10,265 nt of DNA from an uncultured Clostridia bacterium (GCA_947630775.1 CANRIY010000055.1:1-10265), one strand, 5' to 3'. Positions 1-7,036 are shown, counted from the stretch's first letter. Notes: generated from the letters alone by a model not told the origin. Numbers and translations are program-made.

Positions 1-1387
1 GTTCGATGGTGAGTTTATACAGCCATGTGATGAGAAGGTCGGTCTTCCCCGCGATGTGGTAGCCCGGCACGGCGGGCCCGCCTCCCGTAAGCAAGTAAAT
101 AATATTGAAATTATTGATATTCCCGATGAACTGCTGGATGAGGTAGGGGCCCGTGACAAACAGAACATACGGCAGCGTAATTCTTGCAAACAGGGTGACG
201 GGGTTCGCGCCGTCTAATTTTGCCGCCTCGAAAAGGTCTTTGGGAATGTTCATGAGGACGCCCGTTGTAATGAGCATGGTGTAGGGGACGCCGATCCAGA
301 GATTGACGAGAAGGACGCTGAGTTTGGGGAGGAGCGCATCATATTTGACGCTCCCCAAAAAGTCGATGCGCCCGCGGATCCACCCCCAGTCCATGAGGAC
401 GGTGTTGAGCGGTCCGTCGATGTGGAGAAAGTTGTTCATCGTAAGGAGCGTGATGAACTGCGGAATGGCGATCGTAAGGACAAAAACCGTGCGGAACACG
501 GGTCTGCCCACGATGCCCTTCTTGTTGATGAGAAGCGCCAACATGATCCCGCCGAAGTAGCACATCACGGTGGCGAGAAGCGCCCATAAAAGCGTCCATC
601 CGAGGACGGGGAAGAAGGTGCCCGCGATCTTTGCGCTCGTGAACACCCGCCCGAACATGTTGAACCCGATCCAATCGAATAAAGATGCGGGCGGCAAGTG
701 TTCGTGGTCGTAGCTCGTGAACGCCATGAGGATCATATAGAGGAGCGGAATGACGGTGAACGCCAAGACGCAGAGAATGGGGATAAAAAGCAATGTTTTA
801 TAGAGCTTCTTATCGAACATCTCAAACACATCCTGACGGAAGGTTGCAGGCATGCCCCCTTCATTTTTGGTCTTCCATGCATTTCTGCCCGATTTCACGG
901 ACGAGAAATAGATCCCGAGAAAGGCGATGATAATGAGGATGGTACACACGCCGAAGAGGAGCATCAAAAGGGAATTGTCGCCATGCGTAACGATGGGATT
1001 CCCCCATTCGTCCGTCTGGTCCCCCGTGGACTGTGCCTGCGTTCCGAGCGTGAAAAAGCCCACAAACGCGCTCCCGCCCGAAAGCACCATAAAGACGATG
1101 AAGCCCGCTTCGATGAGGAAAAACAGCCCGCCCTTGATGTACTGTCCCGCGCCGATGTTACCGAATCCCATGAAAACATACGAGAGCTTTTCCCATACGT
1201 TCCCATGGACGAAGCCGAGGGCGAAGTTCTTGCAGGCGGTTCCGATCCGCCTGAAAAGCGCGGCGATGCGCTGCGGCAGCTTTTTGGAAAAGTCTGCGAT
1301 CGCACGGCCGACACTGATCAGCCATGCCGAGACAGAACGCCACAGCCGCATCCAGAATCCCGCGGAATAATCATGTTCTTTTTCCAT
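1..1387 (-). CDS. malF: Maltodextrin ABC transporter permease, MalF type (3' end outside window)
   Basis: This is an integral membrane permease that pairs with a MalG-like partner to carry maltodextrins from MalE into the cytoplasm. The 462 codons in view begin at an ATG preceded by a perfect AGGAGG, and no stop is reached before the window edge. Residues 1-65 are polar and partly amphipathic. A hydrophobic hairpin follows at about 70-112 (GFGNIGAGQYIKGGLFFLIE), then membrane segments near 140-162 and 197-224 and the transport core from about 255. The ATPase-contacting EAA loop is intact at 387-406 (EAAKLDGANP...ITLP). It is followed by INNFNIIYLLTGGGP, closely like E. coli MalF. The N-terminal part differs from E. 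coli MalF, which carries a large periplasmic loop there. malG probably lies just beyond the left edge. A 530-base gap of repeats separates this gene from the phosphorylase gene, so co-transcription is uncertain. Confidence 0.93.
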   Translation of the reverse strand, partial: MEKEHDYSAGFWMRLWRSVSAWLISVGRAIADFSKKLPQRIAALFRRIGTACKNFALGFVHGNVWEKLSYVFMGFGNIGAGQYIKGGLFFLIEAGFIVFMVLSGGSAFVGFFTLGTQAQSTGDQTDEWGNPIVTHGDNSLLMLLFGVCTILIIIAFLGIYFSSVKSGRNAWKTKNEGGMPATFRQDVFEMFDKKLYKTLLFIPILCVLAFTVIPLLYMILMAFTSYDHEHLPPASLFDWIGFNMFGRVFTSAKIAGTFFPVLGWTLLWALLATVMCYFGGIMLALLINKKGIVGRPVFRTVFVLTIAIPQFITLLTMNNFLHIDGPLNTVLMDWGWIRGRIDFLGSVKYDALLPKLSVLLVNLWIGVPYTMLITTGVLMNIPKDLFEAAKLDGANPVTLFARITLPYVLFVTGPYLIQQFIGNINNFNIIYLLTGGGPAVPGYHIAGKTDLLITWLYKLTIE

Positions 1388-1448
1388 AGTTCCTCCTTAT
1401 AATGATATGTTTAGTCCCCCTCAGCGCCCGCCCGCGTCATTCCCAATT

Positions 1449-1582
1449 ACGTCACCCTGAGCTTGTCGAAGGGTCACCGCATTATCATAAGGTGATGCTT
1501 CGACTACGCTACATCGCGGGCGGTGCCCGCCCGTGCCGCGCTTCGACAACAAAAAGAACGTGCGCGCGGGGCAGCATGACGT
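1449..1582. repeat. MITE-like palindromic repeat with imperfect terminal inverted repeats
   Basis: The left end reads ACGTCACCCTGAGC (1449-1462) and the right end, reverse-complemented, reads ACGTCATGCTGC, so the ends form an imperfect terminal inverted repeat. Inside are CCCTGAGCTTGTCGAAGGG, a second arm GATGCTTCGACTACGCT, and the perfect hairpin GCGGGC-GGT-GCCCGC at 1516-1530. The ends resemble those of the element at 5963-6076, so the two may be related. There is no coding capacity. In the minus-strand transcript it lies about 60-195 bases upstream of malF. No target-site duplication is visible. Confidence 0.6.
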
Positions 1583-1592
1583 GATTTGGAAC

Positions 1593-1674
1593 ACCCCATC
1601 CGTCACGGCAAGGGTAGCCGTGCCACCTTCAGCACAAGGCACGCCCTTCGGGTGCCCTCGAGGGGAAGGCAAGG
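1593..1674. repeat. Dispersed palindromic repeat, type 2 copy 1
   Basis: It begins CCCCATCCGTCACGGC, followed by GCCGTGCCACC and ending near GAGGGGAAGGCAAGG. CACGGC at 1604-1609 pairs with GCCGTG at 1617-1622. The same opening and the same CACGGC/GCCGTG stem recur at 7313-7376 downstream of malE, which defines a family. It is non-coding and can form hairpins in RNA from either strand. Confidence 0.6.
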
Positions 1675-1702
1675 AATAAGGCATAACGTAATTAGAACCG
1701 TT

Positions 1703-1745
1703 GCCCACCCCCCTATCCCCCCTCCTCGGGAGGGGGCATGCGAGC
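1703..1745. repeat. Dispersed palindromic repeat, type 3 (short copy)
   Basis: It starts GCCCACCCCCCTA and contains the stem CCCCTCC-TC-GGGAGGGG, ending GGAGGGGGCATGCGAGCGG. The same start and a similar end (GGAGGGGGCACGCGCGCGG) bracket a much longer stretch at 8687-8834 upstream of malE. This looks like the short version of that element. Function unknown. Confidence 0.5.
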
Positions 1746-1770
1746 GGAGCAGGATGGCGTCTGCCCCGTT

Positions 1771-1904
1771 CCTCGGCTCCCCTCTCAGGGGAGCTGTCGC
1801 GTTGCCCTTGCGCGACTGAGGGGGTGTATGCCGACTCGGCCATTTTACACCCCTTCCGTCTGCCGCTACGTGGCAGCCACCCACCCCTCGAGGGGTGAGC
1901 AAGG
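1771..1904 (+). repeat. Dispersed palindromic repeat, type 1 copy A (full length, intergenic)
   Basis: This is about 134 bases of consecutive stem-loops: GCTCCCC/GGGGAGC (1776-1794), a GTCGCG/CGCGAC arm, a weak GCTACGTGGC-type stem and CACCCCTCGAGGGGTG at the end. It matches, on the opposite strand, the stretch inside the amylase gene at 4971-5094. Shared blocks in the same order are CCTCGGCTCCCC, GGGGAGCTGTC, GCCCTTGC, GACTGAGGGGGTGT, CACCCCT-CCGTC and AGGGGTG-GCA-GG. It ends 13 bases past the phosphorylase stop, so the phosphorylase mRNA would carry these hairpins at its 3' end, where they could protect or terminate it. Confidence 0.75.
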
Positions 1905-1917
1905 GGCGCCATATCAA

Positions 1918-4155
1918 TCAAATCCCCCAAATTTTCTCTGCGTAGGTCTTGATCGCCCGATCGGACGAGAAAAAAGCAGAATGTGTTGCGTTTTTGAGCT
2001 GTTTGCGGGTGAAGAGCACCCTGTTTTGATACTCACCGTTGACTTTCAGAAGCGCGTCCACAAGCGGCAACAAGTCATATAAGACGTAATAATGATCGGC
2101 GCGGTTGTAGGTCTCTTCAAAGAGAGAAGCGGCAAGGTCCTTGAGTTTCCCGTCCGCGTCTTCGAATGTGCCGTCCGTGAGAGTGTCCGTCACCTCTTTG
2201 ATGCGGGGATTCCGCGTTGCGAACGACACGGGGTCGTAGATGCCGCAGAGCTCGCCGATCTCCTCGACGGTTGCGCCGAAGATGTAGTTATTCTCGCGCC
2301 CCGCCGCTTCGACGATCTCGATATTTGCCCCGTCCATCGTGCCGACGGTCACAGCGCCGCTCAACATCAGTTTCATATTGCCCGTACCGCTCGCTTCGAA
2401 TCCCGCCGTGGAGACCTGCAGGGAAACGTCACTGCCCGCGACGATCTTTTCGGCATAGCTCACGTCGTAGTTCTGCACAAACACGACCTGCAATTTTCCG
2501 TTGACTTCCCCGTCACTTGCAATCAGTTCGGCAATTTTATTGAGAAACAGGATGATCTCCTTCGCCCGCTTGTAACTTCCCGCCGCCTTTGCGCCGAAGA
2601 TGAACACGGTGGGCGTAAAATCGGGGAGCCGACCCGCTTTCAGATCAAAGTAAATGCGCAAAATGGCAAGTGCGGTCATGAGCTGGCGTTTGTACTCGTG
2701 CAAACGCTTGACTTGGGCGATATAGATGGCGTTTTCGAGAAGCTTCACGCCCTCTCTTTTTTCGATGTAAGAAGCAAGCTGACGCTTTTTGGTCTCCTTG
2801 ATTTTGGCAAATGCCTCGAGAATTTCGGGATCGTCACAATCGATTTTCTCTATCATGGGAAAGTTTTCCCGCCACCCATGTCCGAGGTTTCTATCGTAAA
2901 ACCGCGCGAGCTCCTCATTGCACAGAAGGAGCCAACGTCTCTGTGTCACGCCGTTCGTCACATTCAAAAACTTTTCGGGCGCATGCCTGTATGCCGCCGC
3001 AAAAAGACGCTCCTTCAAAATCTTGGTGTGGATCTTCGCGACGCCGTTGACGTGCCCCGAGATGTAGACGGCGACGTTCGCCATGGAAAACTTTCCGCCG
3101 CAGACAATGGACATCTCCGCGATCTCTTCTTTTTGATAGCCGCAAGTGCGCCACTCGCGCTTCGCAAAAATGTGCAACCGTGTGAGAATGTGGGCGATCT
3201 CGGGCAGAATTTTCTCCACGAGGGTCACATCCCAGCACTCGAGCGCTTCGGGCAAAATGGTGTGATTGGTATAGTTGAAGGTCTTTTTGGCGATCTCCAC
3301 GGCACGGGGAAGGGTCAAATGATACTCCTTTGTGAGCAGCCGCAAAAATTCGGCGACGGCGAACACTGCGTGGGTGTCGTTGAGCTGAAAGACGTGAAAA
3401 TCGGGAAAATGCCCGAAGTTTTTACCGTTGTTTTTCACATACTTCCGCACGAGCTGCCCCACTGCTGCCGCCGAGAAAAAATACTCCTGACGGATGCGGA
3501 GGAGTTTCCCATCCTCGGTGTCGTCCGCGGGGTAGAGATATTCCGAAATTTTCTCCGCCTCAGGCGAGCCCTCCGCCTGAAAGAGCCGCAAAATATTGAC
3601 GGAATTTCCGTAAATGGGCATATCATAGGGAACGGCGGTGACCACCATGTCCGAGAACCCTACTTCGATCTTCTCATTTTCGCGGCGGACGGACCAAGGA
3701 TCCCCCCATGTACGGAGCCAATCGTCTGCTTCTTCGACCTGCTCCCCGTGAATGAACTTTTGCCGAAAAAGTCCATACTTGTAGCGGATGCCGAAGCCGT
3801 ATAAGGGATACCCCTCATTTGCGGCGCTGTCTAAATAGCAGGCGGCGAGCCTGCCAAGCCCTCCGTTGCCGAGGGCGGCATCTTCCACATCTTCAAAGGT
3901 GTTGAGATCGAACCCCTTCCTTGCGAAGATCTCCCTTGCTTCATCCAAAATGCCGAGGGCGAGCAGGTTGTTGAAGAACATCCGCCCCATCAGATACTCA
4001 ACGGAAAAATAGTACGCACGGCGCGCGGGGATCTTCTGCTTTTCCGATAAAATTTCATTCATGCAAGCCGCGGAGATCTCTTGATACAGCTCCACGGCGG
4101 TTTTGTTTTTTACTTCGATCTTCCATAATGTCTCTAATAGTCTTTCCCGATTCAT
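1918..4155 (-). CDS. glgP: Alpha-glucan (glycogen/maltodextrin) phosphorylase, GT35
   Basis: This cytoplasmic, pyridoxal-phosphate-dependent enzyme removes glucose from the non-reducing ends of maltodextrin or glycogen as glucose-1-phosphate. The 745-residue protein carries the family signatures: AYYFSVEYLMGR near 47-58, GNGGLGRLAACYLDS at 96-110, KRLHEYKRQ at 483-491, and EASGTGNMK, whose lysine at about 595 should bind PLP. The GTMDGANIEI stretch follows. It is somewhat shorter than the roughly 800 residues usual for the family; the N-terminus is compact, which fits bacterial enzymes without the phosphorylation and allosteric segment of animal forms. The ATG overlaps the amylase stop as ATGA and sits behind AAAGGAG, so the two genes are translationally coupled. 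Context favours maltodextrin over storage glycogen as substrate, though either is possible. Confidence 0.96.
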   Translation of the reverse strand: MNRERLLETLWKIEVKNKTAVELYQEISAACMNEILSEKQKIPARRAYYFSVEYLMGRMFFNNLLALGILDEAREIFARKGFDLNTFEDVEDAALGNGGLGRLAACYLDSAANEGYPLYGFGIRYKYGLFRQKFIHGEQVEEADDWLRTWGDPWSVRRENEKIEVGFSDMVVTAVPYDMPIYGNSVNILRLFQAEGSPEAEKISEYLYPADDTEDGKLLRIRQEYFFSAAAVGQLVRKYVKNNGKNFGHFPDFHVFQLNDTHAVFAVAEFLRLLTKEYHLTLPRAVEIAKKTFNYTNHTILPEALECWDVTLVEKILPEIAHILTRLHIFAKREWRTCGYQKEEIAEMSIVCGGKFSMANVAVYISGHVNGVAKIHTKILKERLFAAAYRHAPEKFLNVTNGVTQRRWLLLCNEELARFYDRNLGHGWRENFPMIEKIDCDDPEILEAFAKIKETKKRQLASYIEKREGVKLLENAIYIAQVKRLHEYKRQLMTALAILRIYFDLKAGRLPDFTPTVFIFGAKAAGSYKRAKEIILFLNKIAELIASDGEVNGKLQVVFVQNYDVSYAEKIVAGSDVSLQVSTAGFEASGTGNMKLMLSGAVTVGTMDGANIEIVEAAGRENNYIFGATVEEIGELCGIYDPVSFATRNPRIKEVTDTLTDGTFEDADGKLKDLAASLFEETYNRADHYYVLYDLLPLVDALLKVNGEYQNRVLFTRKQLKNATHSAFFSSDRAIKTYAEKIWGI

Positions 4156-5930
4156 ACGCTCTCCTTTACGAGCCTCACGTTCTCAAATTCAAAGATGATG
4201 TCGCCCTTTGTCTCCGTCTCGCCGAAGTACGCCTTGACGCGCTCGGTTTCATTCTCCCGCACCAACACCAAAACGCCGTGTTCCGTTGTGGCGTAAAATT
4301 CGCCGCCGGGAAGAAGTTTTCTCGTCCGCGCAAGTTCGCGTAAAAACAGCGCGTGGCGGGGCTTTTTCGCCCAATCATAAGTTCTGCGGCAGTCGGGGTC
4401 TCCGTCTCCCGTGAGAGGAAGTTCGGTCCCGTACAAAACGCAGGGCATTCCCATGGAGAAATACAGGGCGACGAGGGCGGAGCGGAGAGGGATTTCATGT
4501 TCGCCGCAGAGGCGCAAAAAGCGCGGCGTGTCGTGATTATCTAAAAAATTCAGCATCATCCCATTCGTCTGACGGCGGTGGTTCATGACGACGCGGTTGA
4601 TCTTATCCGCCGCTTCCTGTGCGGAAAGGTGCCCGCCCGCGAAGTGATCCGCAAAGATCTTTTGGAGTTTATAGTTCATCACGCCGTCGAACTCGTCGCC
4701 GCCGAGATACATATTGCTCTCGTGCCAAACCTCGCCGACGAGAAGAGTGTTCGGAAACTTTTCATTGACGGCAGTTTTCAGCTCCCGCCAGAGGGCATGG
4801 GAGACCTCGTCCGCAACGTCCAATCTCAGCCCGTCCACCCCCCACGAGAGGTATGTGAGAGCGATATGAATGAGATATTCCCGCACTTTGGGATTGCTCG
4901 TGTTCCATTTGGGCATATAGGGGCAATCCGCGAAGATCTCGTAGTTGCAGAGGGTGTGGGAGGGGTTTTCCCTGCCCACCCCTTGAGGGGTGGGTGTCCC
5001 CGCAAGGGGACGGGAGGGGTGTTGCCCGTCGGATGACACCCCCTCAGTCACGGCAAGGGCGCCGTGACAGCTCCCCCTCAAGGGGGAGCCGAGGGTCGGG
5101 AAATCGCCGTGGACGATGAACCAATCGTAAAATTCGGACGCCCGCCCCTTCTCCTTCACGTCCATAAAGAGCGGGTTGCTCTCGTCACAGTGATTGAAGA
5201 CGGTGTCGAAGATGACATGCATTCCGCGGGCATGCGCGGCCTCTAAAAGCGCGTACATATCGCTGTTTTTGCCGAACATGGGATCGATTTTCGTGTAATC
5301 CGTGATGTTATACTTGTGATTGCTCGGGGAGCGGAACACGGGCGTGAGATATAGAGCGTTAAAGCCCATTTCCCGAATGGTATCGAGCTTTTCAATGATG
5401 CCCTTGAGGTCCCCGCCTGCAAAATCTTTCGCGCCGGGGATCTTCTCCCACGTTTGGGTGATATATGTATCGTCCTTCCCGCTGTCCCCCCGACGGAAGC
5501 GGTCGATGAAAATTTGATAGACGACCGCATCTTTTGCCCACGGGACGGGCGTGATGATATCTGCCTCGTTGATGAAGGGGAACTGGAAGAAGGTATAGTA
5601 GCCGTGCTTGAAATCGTACTCACTCGTGACGCCTTCCTCGGAGAAATAGTACTCCTCATCATTCGGAAGGGTCAGAAGGAAAATATAGGCAAAACGGGCG
5701 TCGCTTGAGGTGAGATCGCAGACATGGTAGTCATAAAATTCGTCACTGCAAAGCCGCCGCATGCGCGTGAAGTTGCGCCGCTTGGAAAAATCGTATTTAT
5801 TGTTCCAGAGAACGGAGACCTCTTTGAACTTTTCGCCCCTCGCCGTTTTGAGGACGAGCCGCAGGGTGTTTTTGTTCAAAGGGTAGGCGTATTCGCTGTC
5901 GGGAATGTGTTGAATGGCGTATGTATTCAT
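4152..5930 (-). CDS. GH13 neopullulanase / cyclomaltodextrinase-type alpha-amylase with in-frame repeat insertion
   Basis: The 592-residue protein has no signal peptide, so it should act in the cytoplasm on imported maltodextrins. Residues 1-125 form a beta-rich N-terminal domain as in neopullulanases and cyclomaltodextrinases. The barrel starts near WAKDAVVYQIFIDRF (131-145). Conserved regions are intact: DTVFNH (242-247), GLRLDVADE with nucleophile Asp371, LLVGEVWHE with acid/base Glu400, and NFLDNHD with Asp467. Between GDFP (275-278) and NYEIF (329-333), in domain B, about 41 low-complexity residues rich in Gly, Pro and Ser are encoded by a dispersed palindromic repeat. I chose Met at 5930. 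The upstream in-frame ATG at 5969 lies inside a mobile-element inverted repeat, and family-like sequence starts only after 5930. No Shine-Dalgarno precedes 5930, unlike the neighbours. The stop overlaps the phosphorylase start. Exact substrate preference cannot be read from sequence. Confidence 0.93.
   Translation of the reverse strand: MNTYAIQHIPDSEYAYPLNKNTLRLVLKTARGEKFKEVSVLWNNKYDFSKRRNFTRMRRLCSDEFYDYHVCDLTSSDARFAYIFLLTLPNDEEYYFSEEGVTSEYDFKHGYYTFFQFPFINEADIITPVPWAKDAVVYQIFIDRFRRGDSGKDDTYITQTWEKIPGAKDFAGGDLKGIIEKLDTIREMGFNALYLTPVFRSPSNHKYNITDYTKIDPMFGKNSDMYALLEAAHARGMHVIFDTVFNHCDESNPLFMDVKEKGRASEFYDWFIVHGDFPTLGSPLRGSCHGALAVTEGVSSDGQHPSRPLAGTPTPQGVGRENPSHTLCNYEIFADCPYMPKWNTSNPKVREYLIHIALTYLSWGVDGLRLDVADEVSHALWRELKTAVNEKFPNTLLVGEVWHESNMYLGGDEFDGVMNYKLQKIFADHFAGGHLSAQEAADKINRVVMNHRRQTNGMMLNFLDNHDTPRFLRLCGEHEIPLRSALVALYFSMGMPCVLYGTELPLTGDGDPDCRRTYDWAKKPRHALFLRELARTRKLLPGGEFYATTEHGVLVLVRENETERVKAYFGETETKGDIIFEFENVRLVKESV
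4971..5094 (-). repeat. Type 1 palindromic repeat copy B, inserted in frame in the amylase gene
   Basis: Four stem-loops lie in a row: CCACCCCT/AGGGGTGG (4978-4993), GTCCCC-GCAA-GGGGAC (4995-5011), GTCACGGC/GCCGTGAC (5047-5068) and GCTCCCCCT/AGGGGGAGC (5070-5089). On the minus strand it aligns block by block with the intergenic copy at 1771-1904. The amylase reading frame passes through without a stop, from about Thr279 to Arg320. Residues on both sides match GH13 domain B sequence (GDFP before, NYEIFADCPYMPKWNT after). This is a repeat turned into protein, comparable in principle to Rickettsia palindromic elements. Confidence 0.82.
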
Positions 5931-5962
5931 AGGATTTGTTGTGTTGATGTGGTTGGAGCCCC

Positions 5963-6076
5963 GCGTCATTCTGAGCGTAGCGAAGAATCCCGAGGAACGG
6001 AGTCCGAACGCGCCCCGCGAGATTCTTCGAGGTCAGCATATCGTACTTCGTAAAACAATTCAGCTCAGAATGACGC
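5963..6076. mobile_element. MITE-like element with 14-bp perfect terminal inverted repeats
   Basis: Left end GCGTCATTCTGAGC (5963-5976) and right end GCTCAGAATGACGC (6063-6076) are exact reverse complements. Nested inside, CGAAGAATC (5981-5989) pairs with GATTCTTCG (6021-6029). The element is 114 bases, has no coding capacity and shows no clear target-site duplication. The outer motif, GTCATTCTGAGCG-AGCGAAGAATC, is of a kind I recall as dispersed in many bacterial genomes. It lies in the amylase leader, with its edge 33 bases upstream of the start codon, so it would fold into a strong hairpin in the mRNA. Confidence 0.75.
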
Positions 6077-6131
6077 CTTCAGCGTCCGCGGGGCGCATCC
6101 CTCAGGACGGCGAGCAAAGAACTGGACAAAA

Positions 6132-6159
6132 AATTTAGTAAACCGTTTTACCTGCACAA
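6132..6159 (-). promoter_or_regulatory. Possible promoter of the amylase-phosphorylase unit
   Basis: On the minus strand, TTGTGC (complement of 6154-6159) and TAAATT (complement of 6132-6137) are separated by 16 bases, and the spacer contains the LacI-type operator. Both boxes match the sigma-70 consensus only moderately. Support comes mainly from position: between the lacI stop and the amylase start, in a local AT-rich patch. Confidence 0.35.
6138..6151. promoter_or_regulatory. LacI-family operator
   Basis: GTAAACCGTTTTAC is a 14-base palindrome with one mismatched pair and the central CG typical of LacI/GalR-family sites. It lies 39 bases past the lacI stop and 207 bases upstream of the amylase start. 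The likely binder is the LacI-family protein encoded next to it, as with MalR-type repressors of maltodextrin genes. No second good copy was found upstream of malE or malF. Confidence 0.7.
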
Positions 6160-6189
6160 TATCAGAACGCGCGGACTTCAAGCTCCGTT

Positions 6190-6993
6190 TCAAATCCGCA
6201 CGACGTGAGTTTCGACCGTCTCTCTCTTGACGGCTTTATAGTAACAATCGAGGATGGCATCGACCCGTTTTTCGGTAATGGCAGGGACAAGCAGTTTCTC
6301 TCTGTCGGCAAGCTCGGGCAGGGTCATGAGGCTCTCGTTCACCGTCACGATATTGCCCTTGGGAACAGACCCAAGCCCGTGTTCGGACAAAAACGTCACA
6401 TCGCCGCAGACGTCGCGGATCTCTTTTTTACAGCTCTCGCTGTACATATCCACGAGGACGACGTGGAAGTTCTTCCCGAACTTCTCCTCGCCCGCCTTCA
6501 TTACCGCCTCAAAATCCTGCAGCACTTGGAAAAAGAGTTCGTCGTGAATGCGGGAATCGACGGCAAGGAGCGGCACGAAGTTCTCTGCCGCGATCTTGCG
6601 GAAGGTCTCTTCCTCGGTGCCTGCGCAGATGATGGCGTCCGCGGAGTCCACATAAATTGCCGCGAGATAGGTGCGGATGATGAGGTTGAGCTTGTTCTTT
6701 TCGAGGGCTTTTCCGAGCATACGGACGAGCCTGAAACTCTCCGCCTGCTGCAAAACCGTCTGATGTTTATCCGCAAGAAGGATGATGTTGTCGCTCTTCC
6801 CCCTTGCGAAGCACTGGGCGACCCGCGAGGGACGGTACCCCAGAATGTTGACGGCGTGCAAAACTTTTTGCCGCGTCTCGGCGCTGCACTTATCGGTGAT
6901 GCCGTTCAGAATGAACGAGACCGTCGTGACCGAAACGCCTGCCTTTTGCGCCACCTCTTTGATCGTTACTTTGTTGATTTCTTTCTCTTCCAT
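6190..6993 (-). CDS. LacI-family transcriptional regulator (short, MalR-like by context)
   Basis: This is a DNA-binding regulator, probably a maltodextrin-responsive repressor of the adjacent amylase-phosphorylase unit. The N-terminus is a clear LacI helix-turn-helix, VTIKEVAQKAGVSVTTVSFILNG (residues 9-31, broken here only by description), followed by RQKVLHAVNILGYRPSRVAQ leading into the hinge. The start at 6993 has a GAGGTGG ribosome site; an in-frame ATG 15 codons upstream falls in the leader hairpin and has none. The protein has 267 residues, against about 330-340 for the family. After the hinge (about residue 67) the effector domain is divergent and shortened, and I could not place the usual two-lobed sugar-binding motifs. 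It may be a streamlined sensor, or respond to a different ligand. The end ETHVVRI leads directly to a stop, with no sign of a frameshift. MalR function is inferred from context. Confidence 0.85.
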   Translation of the reverse strand: MEEKEINKVTIKEVAQKAGVSVTTVSFILNGITDKCSAETRQKVLHAVNILGYRPSRVAQCFARGKSDNIILLADKHQTVLQQAESFRLVRMLGKALEKNKLNLIIRTYLAAIYVDSADAIICAGTEEETFRKIAAENFVPLLAVDSRIHDELFFQVLQDFEAVMKAGEEKFGKNFHVVLVDMYSESCKKEIRDVCGDVTFLSEHGLGSVPKGNIVTVNESLMTLPELADREKLLVPAITEKRVDAILDCYYKAVKRETVETHVVRI

Positions 6994-7012
6994 AGAACCA
7001 CCTCTCTTATAT

Positions 7013-7036
7013 GCCGCTCCCATAGAAGAGAGCGGC
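7013..7036. other. Stem-loop in the lacI leader
   Basis: GCCGCTC (7013-7019) pairs perfectly with GAGCGGC (7030-7036) across a 10-base loop. On the minus strand it ends 19 bases upstream of the lacI start, next to the ribosome binding site, so it could affect translation or serve as a protein site. Role unknown. Confidence 0.45.

Noticed and set aside
698..1402. 234-codon plus-strand open frame opposite malF
   Set aside because: The product is highly charged and motif-free, while the minus strand gives an intact MalF with an EAA loop and a perfect ribosome site.
1390..1412. A -10-like TATAAT-type match just upstream of malF
   Set aside because: It overlaps the ribosome binding site, which would leave no leader carrying that site, and no matching -35 box is seen.
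2092..3804. 570-codon open frame on the plus strand opposite the phosphorylase
   Set aside because: The minus-strand phosphorylase is certain, with all family motifs. The antisense product has no recognisable domain and arises from codon bias of the GC-rich gene.
5931..5969. Amylase start at the upstream ATG (5969)
   Set aside because: That ATG is created by the end of the MITE-like element, lacks a ribosome site, and adds 13 residues unlike the family.
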